Assembly: GCA_028279215.1 (NCBI GenBank)
Contig: JANQOF010000059.1
Coordinates: 1-64,000, forward strand
Length of the DNA: 64,000 nucleotides
Source of the DNA: Pirellulales bacterium
GTDB lineage: Bacteria; Planctomycetota; Planctomycetia; Pirellulales; Lacipirellulaceae
Direction of reading: 5' to 3'
Shown: one piece after another, positions 55,794-64,000 of the stretch
Layout: every line of letters begins with the position of its first letter
How positions within the stretch are numbered: the first letter of the stretch is position 1
Notes under the pieces: generated by a model
What the model was told of the DNA's origin: nothing
Databases searched by the model: none
What the model saw: only the letters and a program-made list of their open reading frames with translations
Translations under genes and position numbers: made by a program

Positions 55794-56918
55794 ATGGTTC
55801 CTCGCGCCGCCTACATCCACGTTCCGTTTTGTGCCCATCGATGTGGCTACTGCAACTTCGCACTCGTTGCCAATCGCCAGGACCTGATTCCAGCGTATCT
55901 ACGGGCGATCGAGCGCGAAATGTCCTTGCAGTTTGCCGAGCCGAGCGAAGTCGACACTCTCTATTTCGGCGGCGGCACGCCAACGCAGCTTAGCGTCGAG
56001 CAGTTTCTGAGGCTTGCCGAGATCGTCACTCGTCGCCATCCGCTCGCCGATGCGTACGAATGGACGGTCGAGGCAAATCCTGCTGATTTGACGCAGGAGA
56101 TGGCCGAGGCGCTCGCCCACGTGGGCGTGAACCGAATGAGCCTTGGAGCGCAGTCGTTTCGTACTGGCAAGCTCGACGTCCTGGAGAGGGACCATCGAGC
56201 GGGCGACATCCATCGGTCGGTCGAGTTGGCCGCGCGGTACGGTATGGCCGTGTCGATCGACCTCATCTTCGCCGCGCCAGGCGAAACACTCGATGAGTTG
56301 CGTGAAGATCTGCGCTGCACCATCGATTTGGCAACGCAGCACGTGTCGGTGTATGGGCTAACGTACGAGAAAGGCACGACGTACTGGAGTCGGCGCCATC
56401 GAGGCGACTTGGTTGAGGCCGACGACGAGTTGCAACGACGCATGTATCTCGAAGCGATTGAGCTTCTTACCGATGCTCAATTCGAGCACTACGAGGTTTC
56501 GAATTTCGCCCGGACAGGGCATCGCAGCCGCCACAACGAAGCCTATTGGCGGGGCGACGAGTATTTTGCGGCTGGCCCTGGTGCGGCCCGGTATGTTAGA
56601 GGCGTGCGCGAAACCAACCACCGAAGTACGACGACCTACATCCAGCGAGTGCTCGCTGATGAGTCGCCCGTGGCCGATCGCGAACAGCTCGACCCCGAAG
56701 CCAAAGCGCGGGAGCGGTTGATCTTCGCGCTGCGACGACTCGAAGGCGTCGACCGCGCCGAGTTTCAGGAGGCGACGGGCTTTGCCATCGACGCGCTTGC
56801 TGGCGAACCGATCAAGTGTTTTACCGCCGCGAAGCTGCTGATCGACGACGGCAAATGCGTTCGTCTTTCGCGAGAAGGGTTACTGGTAAGCGACGCATTA
56901 TGGCCAGAGTTGCTGTGA
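55794..56918 (+). CDS. hemW: HemW-like radical SAM heme chaperone
   Basis: A 374-residue coproporphyrinogen III oxidase-like radical SAM protein. The [4Fe-4S] motif is C-x3-C-x2-C in VPFCAHRCGYCNF, and the FGGGTPTQLSV and EANPADLT segments are typical. The C-terminal HemW domain carries the HNEAYWRG region. Relatives insert heme into proteins rather than oxidise coproporphyrinogen, because the second SAM-binding residues of HemN are missing; the same is expected here. It follows an SGNH hydrolase gene by 8 bases. Confidence 0.85.
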   Translation: MVPRAAYIHVPFCAHRCGYCNFALVANRQDLIPAYLRAIEREMSLQFAEPSEVDTLYFGGGTPTQLSVEQFLRLAEIVTRRHPLADAYEWTVEANPADLTQEMAEALAHVGVNRMSLGAQSFRTGKLDVLERDHRAGDIHRSVELAARYGMAVSIDLIFAAPGETLDELREDLRCTIDLATQHVSVYGLTYEKGTTYWSRRHRGDLVEADDELQRRMYLEAIELLTDAQFEHYEVSNFARTGHRSRHNEAYWRGDEYFAAGPGAARYVRGVRETNHRSTTTYIQRVLADESPVADREQLDPEAKARERLIFALRRLEGVDRAEFQEATGFAIDALAGEPIKCFTAAKLLIDDGKCVRLSREGLLVSDALWPELL

Positions 56919-56965
56919 TTGCGTCGCGATGCTGCTGACAACGTACCACTGACCACTAGCGAGCC

Positions 56966-57535
56966 TTACATCGGTGCCCGTGGCAGTTGTCGGGCGTAGG
57001 GCGGTACTTCGCGAGGGGGGAGTTTCTCGCCAGTTTCTTCGGCCCACATGTCGCGTTCCTCGTCGCTGGCATAGTAACGCAGCCAGATGTCGGGATCGCC
57101 TTCGATGTTCGCACAATCCCAGTGTAGATAGTTGTTTCGCTTGGCCAGTTTCTTCTCATAACTAGGCAGGATGTCGCGGTAGATGAGTGTGTAAAGCTGG
57201 CGGTCGTTCAGGTGATTGGTGAAATCCAGAACGATCTGCTGGGCGTGGAGCTGGCCAACGGTCGTCTCGAGCAACTCGGCGATCTCGTCATTGCTCAGTT
57301 GATCGGGGTGGGGAAGCAAGAGCTCTGGATCGAACCATTGACTGATCGGCACCATGGGTGCTCGTTCCCACTCCAGCATCGACTCGAGAAACTCGTTCTC
57401 CCGATGCGTCGACATGGCGCGGTAGTCGACGCTACCGAGCGACTCGTCGAACAGCGGCTCCAATTCGTCTCGCAACATGGCGTTGCGCAGTAGGCTGTCG
57501 ACGTCGTTGTGCTTGGAGGGATCGGGAATGAACAT
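56966..57535 (-). CDS. Hypothetical protein
   Basis: A 189-residue soluble, acidic protein from the preferred start. Visible features are MFIPDPSKHNDVDSLLRNAML at the N-terminus, SQWFDPELLLPHPDQLSNDE, and a Trp- and Tyr-rich C-terminal block (NNYLHWDCANIEGDPDIWLRYY, split here at residues 141-162). No signal, membrane helix or known motif. Similar proteins occur in planctomycetes. It is convergent with hemW. I cannot assign a role. Confidence 0.6.
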   Translation of the reverse strand: MFIPDPSKHNDVDSLLRNAMLRDELEPLFDESLGSVDYRAMSTHRENEFLESMLEWERAPMVPISQWFDPELLLPHPDQLSNDEIAELLETTVGQLHAQQIVLDFTNHLNDRQLYTLIYRDILPSYEKKLAKRNNYLHWDCANIEGDPDIWLRYYASDEERDMWAEETGEKLPPREVPPYARQLPRAPM

Positions 57536-57769
57536 AGTGGCTGAGCACCGGGAGCGCCGGCGCGCAATGCTGTCGATTCGAAATGCCAAGGGCGTTGTTT
57601 ACCCCGTTGACTTCGACTTTAACAAGCCACTCGGAAGGACAAAAGAGCTTGGCGCAACGTGTGGCCACAAGTTGCCAAATGCCAACAGACAGAACCCGCA
57701 CGACCGGAAAGGTCGCCCCGTTTAGCCCACATAACCGGCAAAGAGCCGCAGACATGCTTGCAGGCCAGG

Positions 57770-59548
57770 CTACTCCTTGATCATGTCGCGCACCGTATGA
57801 CCGCCTGGAATCATGGGTAGCACGTGCTCTTGGTAGGGCGTGGCGACATCGAGCACGTACGGCCCGTCGTAGTCGATCATTTCCTGGATGGCCGCTTCGA
57901 GGTCAATCTTCCTCTCCACGTACGCACCGCCGCAGCCGAAGCCCTTAGCGATGTCGACAAAGTGAGGGTATCGCTCGTGCTGATGGATCGAGCCCACGCC
58001 GTCGCCTTGGCCGCTCCACTCGGGGTTGTCGATCGGGCCGAGGTAAGTGTGCGCCCGGTTGCCCTGCATGAAACGGTCTTCCCACTGCACCACCATGCCT
58101 AAGTGCTGGTTGTTGAGCAGCAGCACTTTCACTGGTAGCTTTTCGCACGCCAGCGTGGCCAATTCCTGCACATTCATTAAGAAGCTACCGTCGCCGTCGA
58201 TGTCGATCACCAAACGGTCGGGGAACTGACTTTGGACGCCCATGGCCGCAGGCAGGCCAAAGCCCATCGTGCCCAGTCCACTGCTTGATAGCCACGTGCG
58301 CGGCTTGTCGAACTTGTAGAACTGGGCCGCCCACATTTGATGTTGGCCAACGCCTACCGTGATCACCGGGTCGAGTTGGTGAGTCATCTCCCACAGCGTG
58401 CGGATGGCATGCTGCTGCAAAATGCCTTCGTACTGTTCGTTGTAGCCGAAAGGTCCATCCTCTTTCCACTTCTTGCACTTCGCGACCCAATCCGCGATAT
58501 CCTCGGGCGGCTCGACCACTTTGTTCAGTTGCTCGAGGGCGAACTTCACGTCGCTGCAAACCGGAATGTGGGCGGGCTTGTTCTTATTCAGCTCGGCTGC
58601 GTCGATATCGATGTGGACGATCTTCCCATGCTTGCAAAACTCTTCCACCTTGCCAGTCACCCGGTCGTCGAATCGAACACCCAACGCGATGAGCAGGTCG
58701 GCTTCTTCTACGGCGTAGTTGGCGTAGACGCTACCGTGCATGCCTAGCATGTCGAGCGACAACTCAGCGGTACCAGGATAGATGCCCAAACCCATGACGG
58801 TCATGGTGATGGGAATACCAGTTTTCTCCACAAGCTGGCGAACTTCTTCGGTAGCGCGGGCGGTGATAACACCGCCACCGGCGTAGATGATCGGGCGTTT
58901 GGCACGCTTGATCGCCGCAACCACTTGGTTAATCTGCTCGGGGCGCGCATGTGGCAGGTCCATCGTGAACCCGGGCAGATCGATTTCGGCGTCGTAGTTC
59001 GGAATGCACTTGTCGAGTTGCACGTCCTTGGGCATATCAACCAGTACCGGACCGGGGCGGCCGGTGGAGGCAATGATAAACGCTTCTTTCATCACGCGGG
59101 CCACATCGTTCACGTCGGTCACCAAGTAATGGTGCTTGGAGATGCCGCGGCACACCTCCACGATGGGCGTCTCTTGAAACGCATCGCTGCCGATCACCTT
59201 GGTGGGCACCTGCCCGGTAATACAGACCATCGGCACGCTATCGAGCTTGCCGTCGGCAATGGCGGTCACTAGGTTCGTAGCCCCTGGGCCGCTGGTCGCC
59301 ATGCAGACGCCCACTTTGCCGGTCGACCGGGCGATGCCTTGGGCCGCGAACGCACCTCCTTGCTCGTGCCGCGGCAGGATTGTCCGCAGGTTGCCGGAGT
59401 GTCGCGTGAGGGCCTGGTGCAGCGGCATGCTGCAGCCGCCGGGATAGGCGAAAATCGTGTCGACTCCGTGATTCACCAGCGATTGGACCAGGATATCCGC
59501 CCCGCTTGTGAGTTCAGTTGTCGCTTTGGTTTTGGTTGCCGTCGCCAC
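57770..59548 (-). CDS. ilvB: Acetolactate synthase large subunit, biosynthetic type
   Basis: A 592-residue ThDP- and FAD-dependent enzyme that makes 2-acetolactate or 2-aceto-2-hydroxybutyrate for branched-chain amino acids. [36 protein letters not shown] (with the catalytic Glu), and [14 protein letters not shown] are typical of the anabolic type. The ThDP motif is [18 protein letters not shown] near residue 455, followed by [16 protein letters not shown]. It starts with GTG. No small subunit gene lies nearby in the window. Confidence 0.92.
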   Translation of the reverse strand: MATATKTKATTELTSGADILVQSLVNHGVDTIFAYPGGCSMPLHQALTRHSGNLRTILPRHEQGGAFAAQGIARSTGKVGVCMATSGPGATNLVTAIADGKLDSVPMVCITGQVPTKVIGSDAFQETPIVEVCRGISKHHYLVTDVNDVARVMKEAFIIASTGRPGPVLVDMPKDVQLDKCIPNYDAEIDLPGFTMDLPHARPEQINQVVAAIKRAKRPIIYAGGGVITARATEEVRQLVEKTGIPITMTVMGLGIYPGTAELSLDMLGMHGSVYANYAVEEADLLIALGVRFDDRVTGKVEEFCKHGKIVHIDIDAAELNKNKPAHIPVCSDVKFALEQLNKVVEPPEDIADWVAKCKKWKEDGPFGYNEQYEGILQQHAIRTLWEMTHQLDPVITVGVGQHQMWAAQFYKFDKPRTWLSSSGLGTMGFGLPAAMGVQSQFPDRLVIDIDGDGSFLMNVQELATLACEKLPVKVLLLNNQHLGMVVQWEDRFMQGNRAHTYLGPIDNPEWSGQGDGVGSIHQHERYPHFVDIAKGFGCGGAYVERKIDLEAAIQEMIDYDGPYVLDVATPYQEHVLPMIPGGHTVRDMIKE

Positions 59549-59753
59549 GATGTTTGCCTCGAGTTATCTAAGTGAGAAAACGAATCGCCGGCCGCCCCTC
59601 AGGCTGCCGCACAGCTGCACCGACCCCATTCGGCGCGAATCGGTTCATGATAAGATAGGCTGGCTTGTCGAGCAACTACCGCAGGACGACGTAAACCGCA
59701 GATTCTCAACAGGTTGCCGCACGTTCAGGTACCTGTGAATCCGCGACCCTGGG

Positions 59754-60002
59754 TCAGCCGCCGCTGCCCACTCGTCGGGGGATGCTGAACGAATACAGGA
59801 CCACCACGGCACCAGCCCCCATCAGGCTCCAGGGCGCCCAATCGGGGGGCGAAATCACCTTGCCCGCCGCTACCTGTCTACCGCCACGTGACTCCGGCTT
59901 CAGCACGGCTTGTTCGAGCGCCAACGCCTCGACGCCCAGCAGGCAGCAATAGGCTCCCACCGCCAGAAAGAATGCACGCCACATGGTTCGATACGCCTCC
60001 AT
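59754..60002 (-). CDS. Small two-helix membrane protein
   Basis: An 82-residue protein (or 76 from an alternative ATG at 59984) with two hydrophobic segments: FFLAVGAYCCLLGVEALAL and SLMGAGAVVVLYSFSIP, joined by an extended stretch with SPPDWAPW. Proteins of this size and form sit near infC in other planctomycetes. Function unknown. It is divergent from infC and followed by acetolactate synthase on the same strand. Confidence 0.55.
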   Translation of the reverse strand: MEAYRTMWRAFFLAVGAYCCLLGVEALALEQAVLKPESRGGRQVAAGKVISPPDWAPWSLMGAGAVVVLYSFSIPRRVGSGG

Positions 60003-60253
60003 AAGCAATGTCGACTCTTTCGGATGATATCGGCGATAGCTCGCAGGCTGGTTGACCGATACAGCTAGCGAGTCGAGGCTGCGGGTTATGCGGTGTGGAG
60101 GGGGCGTTTCGGGAGGCATCTGTCTGTGGGCTGCGTCTCCGTCGCGGCCAGCGTCAATCGGCAACAATCTGTCCGCCATCAGTTGACTACCCCCACACTT
60201 ATAACCAATACTTTCGTGGTAGCCGTCGCGGCCGTACAACTTCATCGACTCCC

Positions 60254-60270
60254 AAGGAGACCTGAAAATC
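60254..60270 (+). promoter_or_regulatory. Ribosome site and AUC start of infC
   Basis: AAGGAG at 60254-60259 is followed 8 bases later by ATC at 60268-60270. In frame with the later IF-3 sequence there is no ATG or GTG before GTG at 60322, which would remove the conserved N-terminal stretch [15 protein letters not shown] start codon other than AUG/GUG/UUG is the classic autoregulation device of infC in other bacteria. Confidence 0.7.
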
Positions 60271-60771
60271 GAACGCAAGCAGCAACGGATCAACGAGCAG
60301 ATCCGCATTACCCCTATTCGTGTGATTTCGGAAGAAGGAGAACAACTCGGGATCATCCCCACCGAAGAAGCACTCGATCGCGCCCGCACTGTCGGGCTCG
60401 ACTTGGTCGAAGTCGCGCCAACCGAGAAGCCGCCAGTTTGCCGAATCATGGATTACGGCAAGTTCAAGTACCAACAGAAGAAGCGGCAGCATAAAGGTCA
60501 CACGCACCACAGCAAGAACAAAGAGATTCGCCTCCGCCCCAAGATCGGCGACGCCGACTTCATGACCAAGGTGAATCGCGCCAAGAAGTTCCTTGGCCAA
60601 AAAGACAAGGTTGTCTTCTCTGTCATCTTCCGCGGCCGCGAAAACGCCCACGTGGATGAAGGATTCAAACTCATCGAGAAACTCACGGCGGAACTCGAGC
60701 CGGTGAGCAAGCTCGAACAACGCCCCACCATGCACGGCCGACGCATTGTGGCAATCTTCGCGCCGAAGTAG
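60268..60771 (+). CDS. infC: Translation initiation factor IF-3, starting at AUC
   Basis: A 167-residue IF-3. It keeps the 30S subunit free and checks the initiator tRNA. The N-terminal domain is [17 protein letters not shown] and [18 protein letters not shown], the linker lies at about 75-85 ([13 protein letters not shown]), and the C-terminal domain ends in the [17 protein letters not shown] motif. The first codon is read as ATC at 60268, which gives the full IF-3 length and a well placed AAGGAG. Neither rpmI nor rplT, the usual partners, follows; instead a repeat-bracketed PEP-CTERM gene lies between infC and smpB. Confidence 0.85.
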   Translation: MERKQQRINEQIRITPIRVISEEGEQLGIIPTEEALDRARTVGLDLVEVAPTEKPPVCRIMDYGKFKYQQKKRQHKGHTHHSKNKEIRLRPKIGDADFMTKVNRAKKFLGQKDKVVFSVIFRGRENAHVDEGFKLIEKLTAELEPVSKLEQRPTMHGRRIVAIFAPK

Positions 60772-60781
60772 CGCGGTTGTA

Positions 60782-60810
60782 TTGACGCAAAGGCGCAGAG
60801 GGGGAAGAAG
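60782..60810 (+). repeat. Left arm of inverted repeat pair flanking a PEP-CTERM gene
   Basis: Starts TTGACGCAAAGGCGCAGAG and runs into GGGGAAG. A near-perfect complement is at 61598-61626. Elements of the ACGCAAAGGCGCAGAG type recur in other bacterial genomes. Confidence 0.7.
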
Positions 60811-60929
60811 TGCAAAGAGATGTCGGCACGCGGGTAACTAATTCGCATTGCCGCGTTTGGATTCCTCGAATTGCTTGACAGGGTGCACGTTCGGCGACCA
60901 CAATGGGCGGTCGCCCAGCCAAGCATCTG

Positions 60930-60946
60930 TTGGGCTCCATGTTGCT
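60930..60946 (+). promoter_or_regulatory. Very weak sigma54-like element
   Basis: TTGGGCTCCATGTTGCT has GG and GC with the exact -24/-12 spacing and a good TTGCT, but lacks the CAC. It is 40 bases before the GTG start of the PEP-CTERM gene at 60987. Confidence 0.15.
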
Positions 60947-60986
60947 GAACAAACATCATTGCACTGAATGAACTGGGGGGACGCTC

Positions 60987-61544
60987 GTGAATTACCTCAA
61001 CGTTGCATCTTTAGGTACTGTGATCTGTGGACTTCTATGCTCATCAGCGTATGCAGGCGATCCGGATCCTAAACTCTCACTTGTGGTCGAGGTGCCAACC
61101 TACCAGGCGTTTCTAACCAACATTGGTCACTCGTCTATCTCGATGAGGGCCTACTCAATCACATCGGTATCGGAAAGCATGAACTATGATGGATGGGCCC
61201 CGCTGGCAAACGTGTCCGATCAAGAATTGATCGATGCATTCGGCCCCGACGCTCCCGGTTTCGTAAGTCTGACACTTCCAGGCAACGCTTTAGATGTATC
61301 GGAAGCAAATCTTGGTTCAGGTCTAGCTGTATTTGAACCAGGTCAATCGTGGAGTATCGGTTTTCCATTTGCCAGCAACGCGCCTAACTTTGTTGCCGAT
61401 GCGGTATTTGAATACGTCGACGCGCTGACCAATCAAGTTAACGGCCCCGTTGCTTACGTGCAGGTGCCTGAGCCGATGAATGGCGCGCTGTTGCTTTCAG
61501 CGATGTCTGCCGTCGGAATTGCTCTACGCCTTCGCAAACGATAA
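60987..61544 (+). CDS. PEP-CTERM sorting-signal protein
   Basis: A 185-residue exported protein. The signal peptide ends near SSAYAG. The body is beta-rich with no recognised domain. The C-terminus reads VPEPMNGALLLSAM, a membrane segment, then LRLRKR, a PEP-CTERM signal for exosortase sorting. It starts with GTG. It lies alone between infC and smpB, between two near-perfect inverted repeats. Its base use is slightly lower in GC than the neighbours by eye, compatible with an insertion. Confidence 0.75.
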   Translation: MNYLNVASLGTVICGLLCSSAYAGDPDPKLSLVVEVPTYQAFLTNIGHSSISMRAYSITSVSESMNYDGWAPLANVSDQELIDAFGPDAPGFVSLTLPGNALDVSEANLGSGLAVFEPGQSWSIGFPFASNAPNFVADAVFEYVDALTNQVNGPVAYVQVPEPMNGALLLSAMSAVGIALRLRKR

Positions 61545-61597
61545 TCGATTTCGAAGCTGTTTGTTGGGGTATCAGTCTTCCGTCGCTTTCTTCGCGC

Positions 61598-61626
61598 GTC
61601 TTCCCACCTCCGCGCCTTTGCGTCAA
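61598..61626 (-). repeat. Right arm of inverted repeat pair flanking a PEP-CTERM gene
   Basis: Reverse complement begins TTGACGCAAAGGCGCGGAGG and continues TGGGAAG. It matches the left arm at 60782-60810 with two mismatches and one gap. It ends 10 bases before the ATG of smpB. Confidence 0.7.
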
Positions 61627-61636
61627 ACTAGGATGC

Positions 61637-62137
61637 ATGGCCAAGAACAAAGGCGCCGCGAAGTCGAAGAAAGACAACGCCGAGAAAAACGAAAAGCTCA
61701 TCGCCCAGAATCGCAAGGCGCGGCACGAGTACGAAGTGCTCGACACGCTCGAGTGCGGCATTGTGCTGCACGGTAGCGAAGTAAAAAGCCTGCGCCAGGG
61801 GCGCATGAGCATCGACGAGGCGTACGGCCGTGTCGACAAGGGCGAAGTATGGCTCGTCGGGCTCGATATCCAAGAGTACTCTTTTGCCAACGTCCAAAAC
61901 CACGACCCCCGGCGGCGGCGCAAATTGCTGATGCACCGGCGGGAGATTAAGAAGTTCGCCGCCCAGGCGTACGAGAAAAACCTCACGCTGGTGCCGCTGA
62001 AGATGTACTTCACTCGTGGTAGGGCCAAGGTACTAATGGGAATCTGCAGGGGTAAAAAGCTGTACGACAAGCGCGAAACAAAGAAGAAACGCGACGTGCA
62101 ACGCGATATCGACCGGGCGATGCGGGCGCGGAAGTAA
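61637..62137 (+). CDS. smpB: SsrA-binding protein SmpB
   Basis: A 166-residue SmpB, which brings tmRNA to stalled ribosomes. The NRKARHEYEVLDTLECGIVLHGSEVKSLRQGR region and the GLDIQEYSFANVQNHDPRRRRKLLMHRREI stretch are conserved (both split; residues about 26-58 and 74-103), and the C-terminus is the basic KKRDVQRDIDRAMRARK tail that inserts into the decoding site. The first 20 residues are Lys-rich. It is convergent with pdxH, the stops 4 bases apart. Confidence 0.93.
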   Translation: MAKNKGAAKSKKDNAEKNEKLIAQNRKARHEYEVLDTLECGIVLHGSEVKSLRQGRMSIDEAYGRVDKGEVWLVGLDIQEYSFANVQNHDPRRRRKLLMHRREIKKFAAQAYEKNLTLVPLKMYFTRGRAKVLMGICRGKKLYDKRETKKKRDVQRDIDRAMRARK

Positions 62138-62141
62138 TCGC

Positions 62142-62783
62142 TCACGGCGCTAGCCGCTCCACAACCCAGTTCTCTCCTTCCCGCCGATACCGCAGCCGAT
62201 CGTGCAACCGATCGCGACGGCCCTGCCAAAACTCAAAACTCTCGGGCGTCATGCGATAGCCGCCCCAGTCGGCGGGCATCGGTACATCGCCACCTTCGAA
62301 TTTAGCCTCGGCGGCGGCCATCGCCTGCTCGAGTACTTCGCGGCTAGCGACGATGGTCGATTGTTCCGACGCTACCGCGCCCAGTTGGCTCCGTCGCGGC
62401 CGCGTGGCAAAGTAGGCCTCGGACTGCGCGCGCTCGACCTTGGCGACCGTGCCTTCGATGCGTACCTGGCGTTCCAGTTGACCCCAATAGAAGCAAAGAG
62501 CCGCGTGCTTGTTCGCGGCAAGGTCGTCGGCTTTGTGCGAGCCGTAATTCGTGTAGAACACCAATCCATCCGCTTCGACTTCTTTGAGCAGCACAATGCG
62601 GGCCGATACGCGTCCTGCAGGCGTCGCGGTGGCCAGTGTCATGGCCGTCGGTTCGAACCATTCGCCCGGCGAACTCTCGATCGCTTGCTTCATCCAGCGG
62701 TCGAACTGCACGAACGGGTCGCTGGCCAAACCATCTTCAAGTAGGCCTCCTTGATCGTAGTTACGTCGGCGATCGCTCAGCAT
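62142..62783 (-). CDS. pdxH: Pyridoxamine 5'-phosphate oxidase
   Basis: A 213-residue FMN enzyme that makes pyridoxal 5'-phosphate. RIVLLKEVEADGLVFYTNYGSHKADDLAAN carries the FMN and substrate residues (split at residues 60-90), EAYFATRPRRSQLGAVAS is the second conserved block, and the C-terminus has WQGRRDRLHDRLRY. The length matches the family. It is convergent with smpB. Confidence 0.9.
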   Translation of the reverse strand: MLSDRRRNYDQGGLLEDGLASDPFVQFDRWMKQAIESSPGEWFEPTAMTLATATPAGRVSARIVLLKEVEADGLVFYTNYGSHKADDLAANKHAALCFYWGQLERQVRIEGTVAKVERAQSEAYFATRPRRSQLGAVASEQSTIVASREVLEQAMAAAEAKFEGGDVPMPADWGGYRMTPESFEFWQGRRDRLHDRLRYRREGENWVVERLAP

Positions 62784-62834
62784 CGTAATGTTTGGCCTCC
62801 GATTAACTATCCGCTCTTACGTCGCAAGGTTACT

Positions 62835-64000
62835 CTACTCGGCTCGAAGAACCGCCGCCACCGCTTGGCCGGTTGGTGTGTGGTTGAGCGCAGCGAACGA
62901 GGACGACTTACGCGGAAGCAACTCGCTGGCAACTGTTATTGGGCAGTCGCTGGCGGTTCGATCGTGATTCAGTGTTGCCGGCACCATACCGTGTTCGGCC
63001 GCCAGCAGGCTTACCGCCAACTCGACCGCGCCGCTGCCTGCACCCAGGTTGCCGAAGTAACTCTTTGGCGCGGTGATAGGCACGTCGGCTGCGCCAAGCG
63101 CTTCGGTAATGGCGGTTGCTTCGGCCGGGTCGTCTTCGATGGTGCTCGAGCCGTGGGCGTTCACGTGGTCCAATTCGCTTGCCGCTACGTCCGATCGCTG
63201 GAGTGCTTCGGTCAAAGCCCTGCGGATGGCCTCGCTTGGTGTCGCGAATCGCTTGCCGTTTGTTTGACTTCGGTTGGCGACGGCGGCCAATCGCGCCTGC
63301 GCGTTGACGTTACGACGCTTTGCGTGCTGTGGGCTTTCGAGGACGAACATTGCCGAACCTTCGCCCACCACCATGCCACAACGGTCGGCGTCGAATGGCC
63401 GGCTGATGGTACTTGGTGGGGCGTCGGTTTGTGCCAGCCGCGCTCCGCCGTGCCAAAGTAGGTCGGTCATCGACAACCGCGAACTGACCCCACCGGCGAA
63501 CATCACGTCCGCTTGCCCGCGGCGAATCACCTCGGCCGCCTCCGCAAGCGCCAGCAAGCTCGACACGTCGCCATGCACAATCGAGTTGGTCGGCCCGCGA
63601 GCGTCTTGGCGAATGCCGATGTGGCACGCGGGCATGTTGGGCAGGTACTTCAGCATCCACAACGGGAACAACTGCCCCGCCGCCTGTGCGCCCCACTTGC
63701 TGAAGTCGAAGCCGTCGTGGTTCCTACATTCGCGGTACGCATCGGTCAACTCGTTCAGGTCGCAATACATGCTACCGGCGCCGAGCACCACGCCCGCACG
63801 TTCGGGGTCGAACGATCCCTCTTCCAAATTTGCATCGTCAGCAGCTAGTTCGGCCGCGGCGAAGGCGAACCGAATCTCCCGGGCCATCACCTTTAGGCTC
63901 TTCCGCGGCTTGACGTACTGCTTGGCGTCGAAGTCGACCACCTGGCCGCCGTACGGCGCCAGCCACCCTGCGGAAGCGTAGGCGTCAATCGTCCTGACGC
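62835..64000 (-). CDS. Beta-ketoacyl synthase-like protein, partial, substituted active site
   Basis: The 3' part of a FabF-fold protein; the open frame continues past GTG at 63941 to the window edge, so the start is outside. The C-terminal half is typical (HVNAHGSSTIEDDPAEATAI, KSYFGNLGAGSGAVELAV). In the nucleophile motif, usually TACAxG, the residue at the cysteine position is Asp (GPTNSIVHGDVSSLLAL, codon 63567-63569), and the second active-site histidine is Asn in FGNLG (63048-63050), while the first is kept (63153-63155). A chain-length-factor or ketosynthase-beta role is the natural guess; a partner synthase gene would lie beyond the edge. Confidence 0.8.
   Translation of the reverse strand, partial: VRTIDAYASAGWLAPYGGQVVDFDAKQYVKPRKSLKVMAREIRFAFAAAELAADDANLEEGSFDPERAGVVLGAGSMYCDLNELTDAYRECRNHDGFDFSKWGAQAAGQLFPLWMLKYLPNMPACHIGIRQDARGPTNSIVHGDVSSLLALAEAAEVIRRGQADVMFAGGVSSRLSMTDLLWHGGARLAQTDAPPSTISRPFDADRCGMVVGEGSAMFVLESPQHAKRRNVNAQARLAAVANRSQTNGKRFATPSEAIRRALTEALQRSDVAASELDHVNAHGSSTIEDDPAEATAITEALGAADVPITAPKSYFGNLGAGSGAVELAVSLLAAEHGMVPATLNHDRTASDCPITVASELLPRKSSSFAALNHTPTGQAVAAVLRAE

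Noticed and set aside
60322..60771. GTG at 60322 as the start of infC
   Set aside because: It removes the conserved [14 protein letters not shown] stretch and has no ribosome site at the right distance.
1..64000. CRISPR arrays, transposases, integrases, tRNA and rRNA genes
   Set aside because: I found no regularly spaced direct repeats and no protein or RNA signature for any of these.

Overview
The window is a contiguous piece of a bacterial chromosome that looks planctomycetal (Pirellulales-like; inferred, no marker search was possible). The pointers are a tandemly fused UvrA of 2366 residues, an ECF sigma factor paired with a small zinc-finger-like protein, a Ser/Thr kinase with a long membrane tail, a GYF_2-type membrane protein, DUF4254, PEP-CTERM and dockerin proteins, and many GTG starts. 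No rRNA, tRNA, CRISPR array, transposase or integrase gene was seen.

Layout. 1-563 has no convincing gene but contains hairpins and a minus-strand terminator. 564-3942 is a TetR-led operon: regulator, a secreted redoxin/cytochrome c/copper-monooxygenase-like protein, and an ABC transporter membrane domain without an ATPase. 4006-7756 holds a ClpP-like protein, a GYF_2 protein, a secreted protein and a dGTPase-like HD hydrolase. 7751-16946 is a first surface-polysaccharide region (three glycosyltransferases, sulfotransferase, Wzy-like polymerase, beta-helix protein, methyltransferase, DUF4254). 17108-24812, all on the minus strand, is a regulatory block: Bfd-like protein, putative anti-sigma protein, ECF sigma factor, membrane protein, kinase, FHA-like protein and a coiled-coil protein.

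25830-44739 is a second, larger exopolysaccharide locus: a WcaF-like acetyltransferase, a WecA/TagO-type initiating transferase with a sigma54-like site upstream, GDP-mannose 4,6-dehydratase, a GDP-mannose 3,5-epimerase homologue, glycosyltransferases, a VOC / FkbH / acyl carrier protein / GNAT cassette that looks able to build and transfer a C3 glyceryl-type acyl group, an XrtA-type polysaccharide deacetylase, a KdsC-like phosphatase, a PEP-CTERM/dockerin subtilase, a Wzx flippase, a sulfotransferase and a methyltransferase. The inferred product is a sulfated, methylated and acylated polymer made by a Wzx/Wzy-type route and linked to PEP-CTERM protein sorting.

44787-64000 is mostly housekeeping: alpha-keto acid decarboxylase, mtnA, the giant uvrA, an SGNH hydrolase, hemW, acetolactate synthase, infC (apparently starting at AUC), a small PEP-CTERM gene bracketed by inverted repeats, smpB, pdxH, and a ketoacyl-synthase-like gene with a substituted active site that runs off the right edge. 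The observations most worth following are the FkbH/ACP/GNAT decoration cassette, the UvrA fusion with its duplicated C-terminal domain and in-frame palindromic repeat, the repeat-bracketed PEP-CTERM gene, the AUC start of infC, and the apparently leaderless, autoregulated TetR gene.
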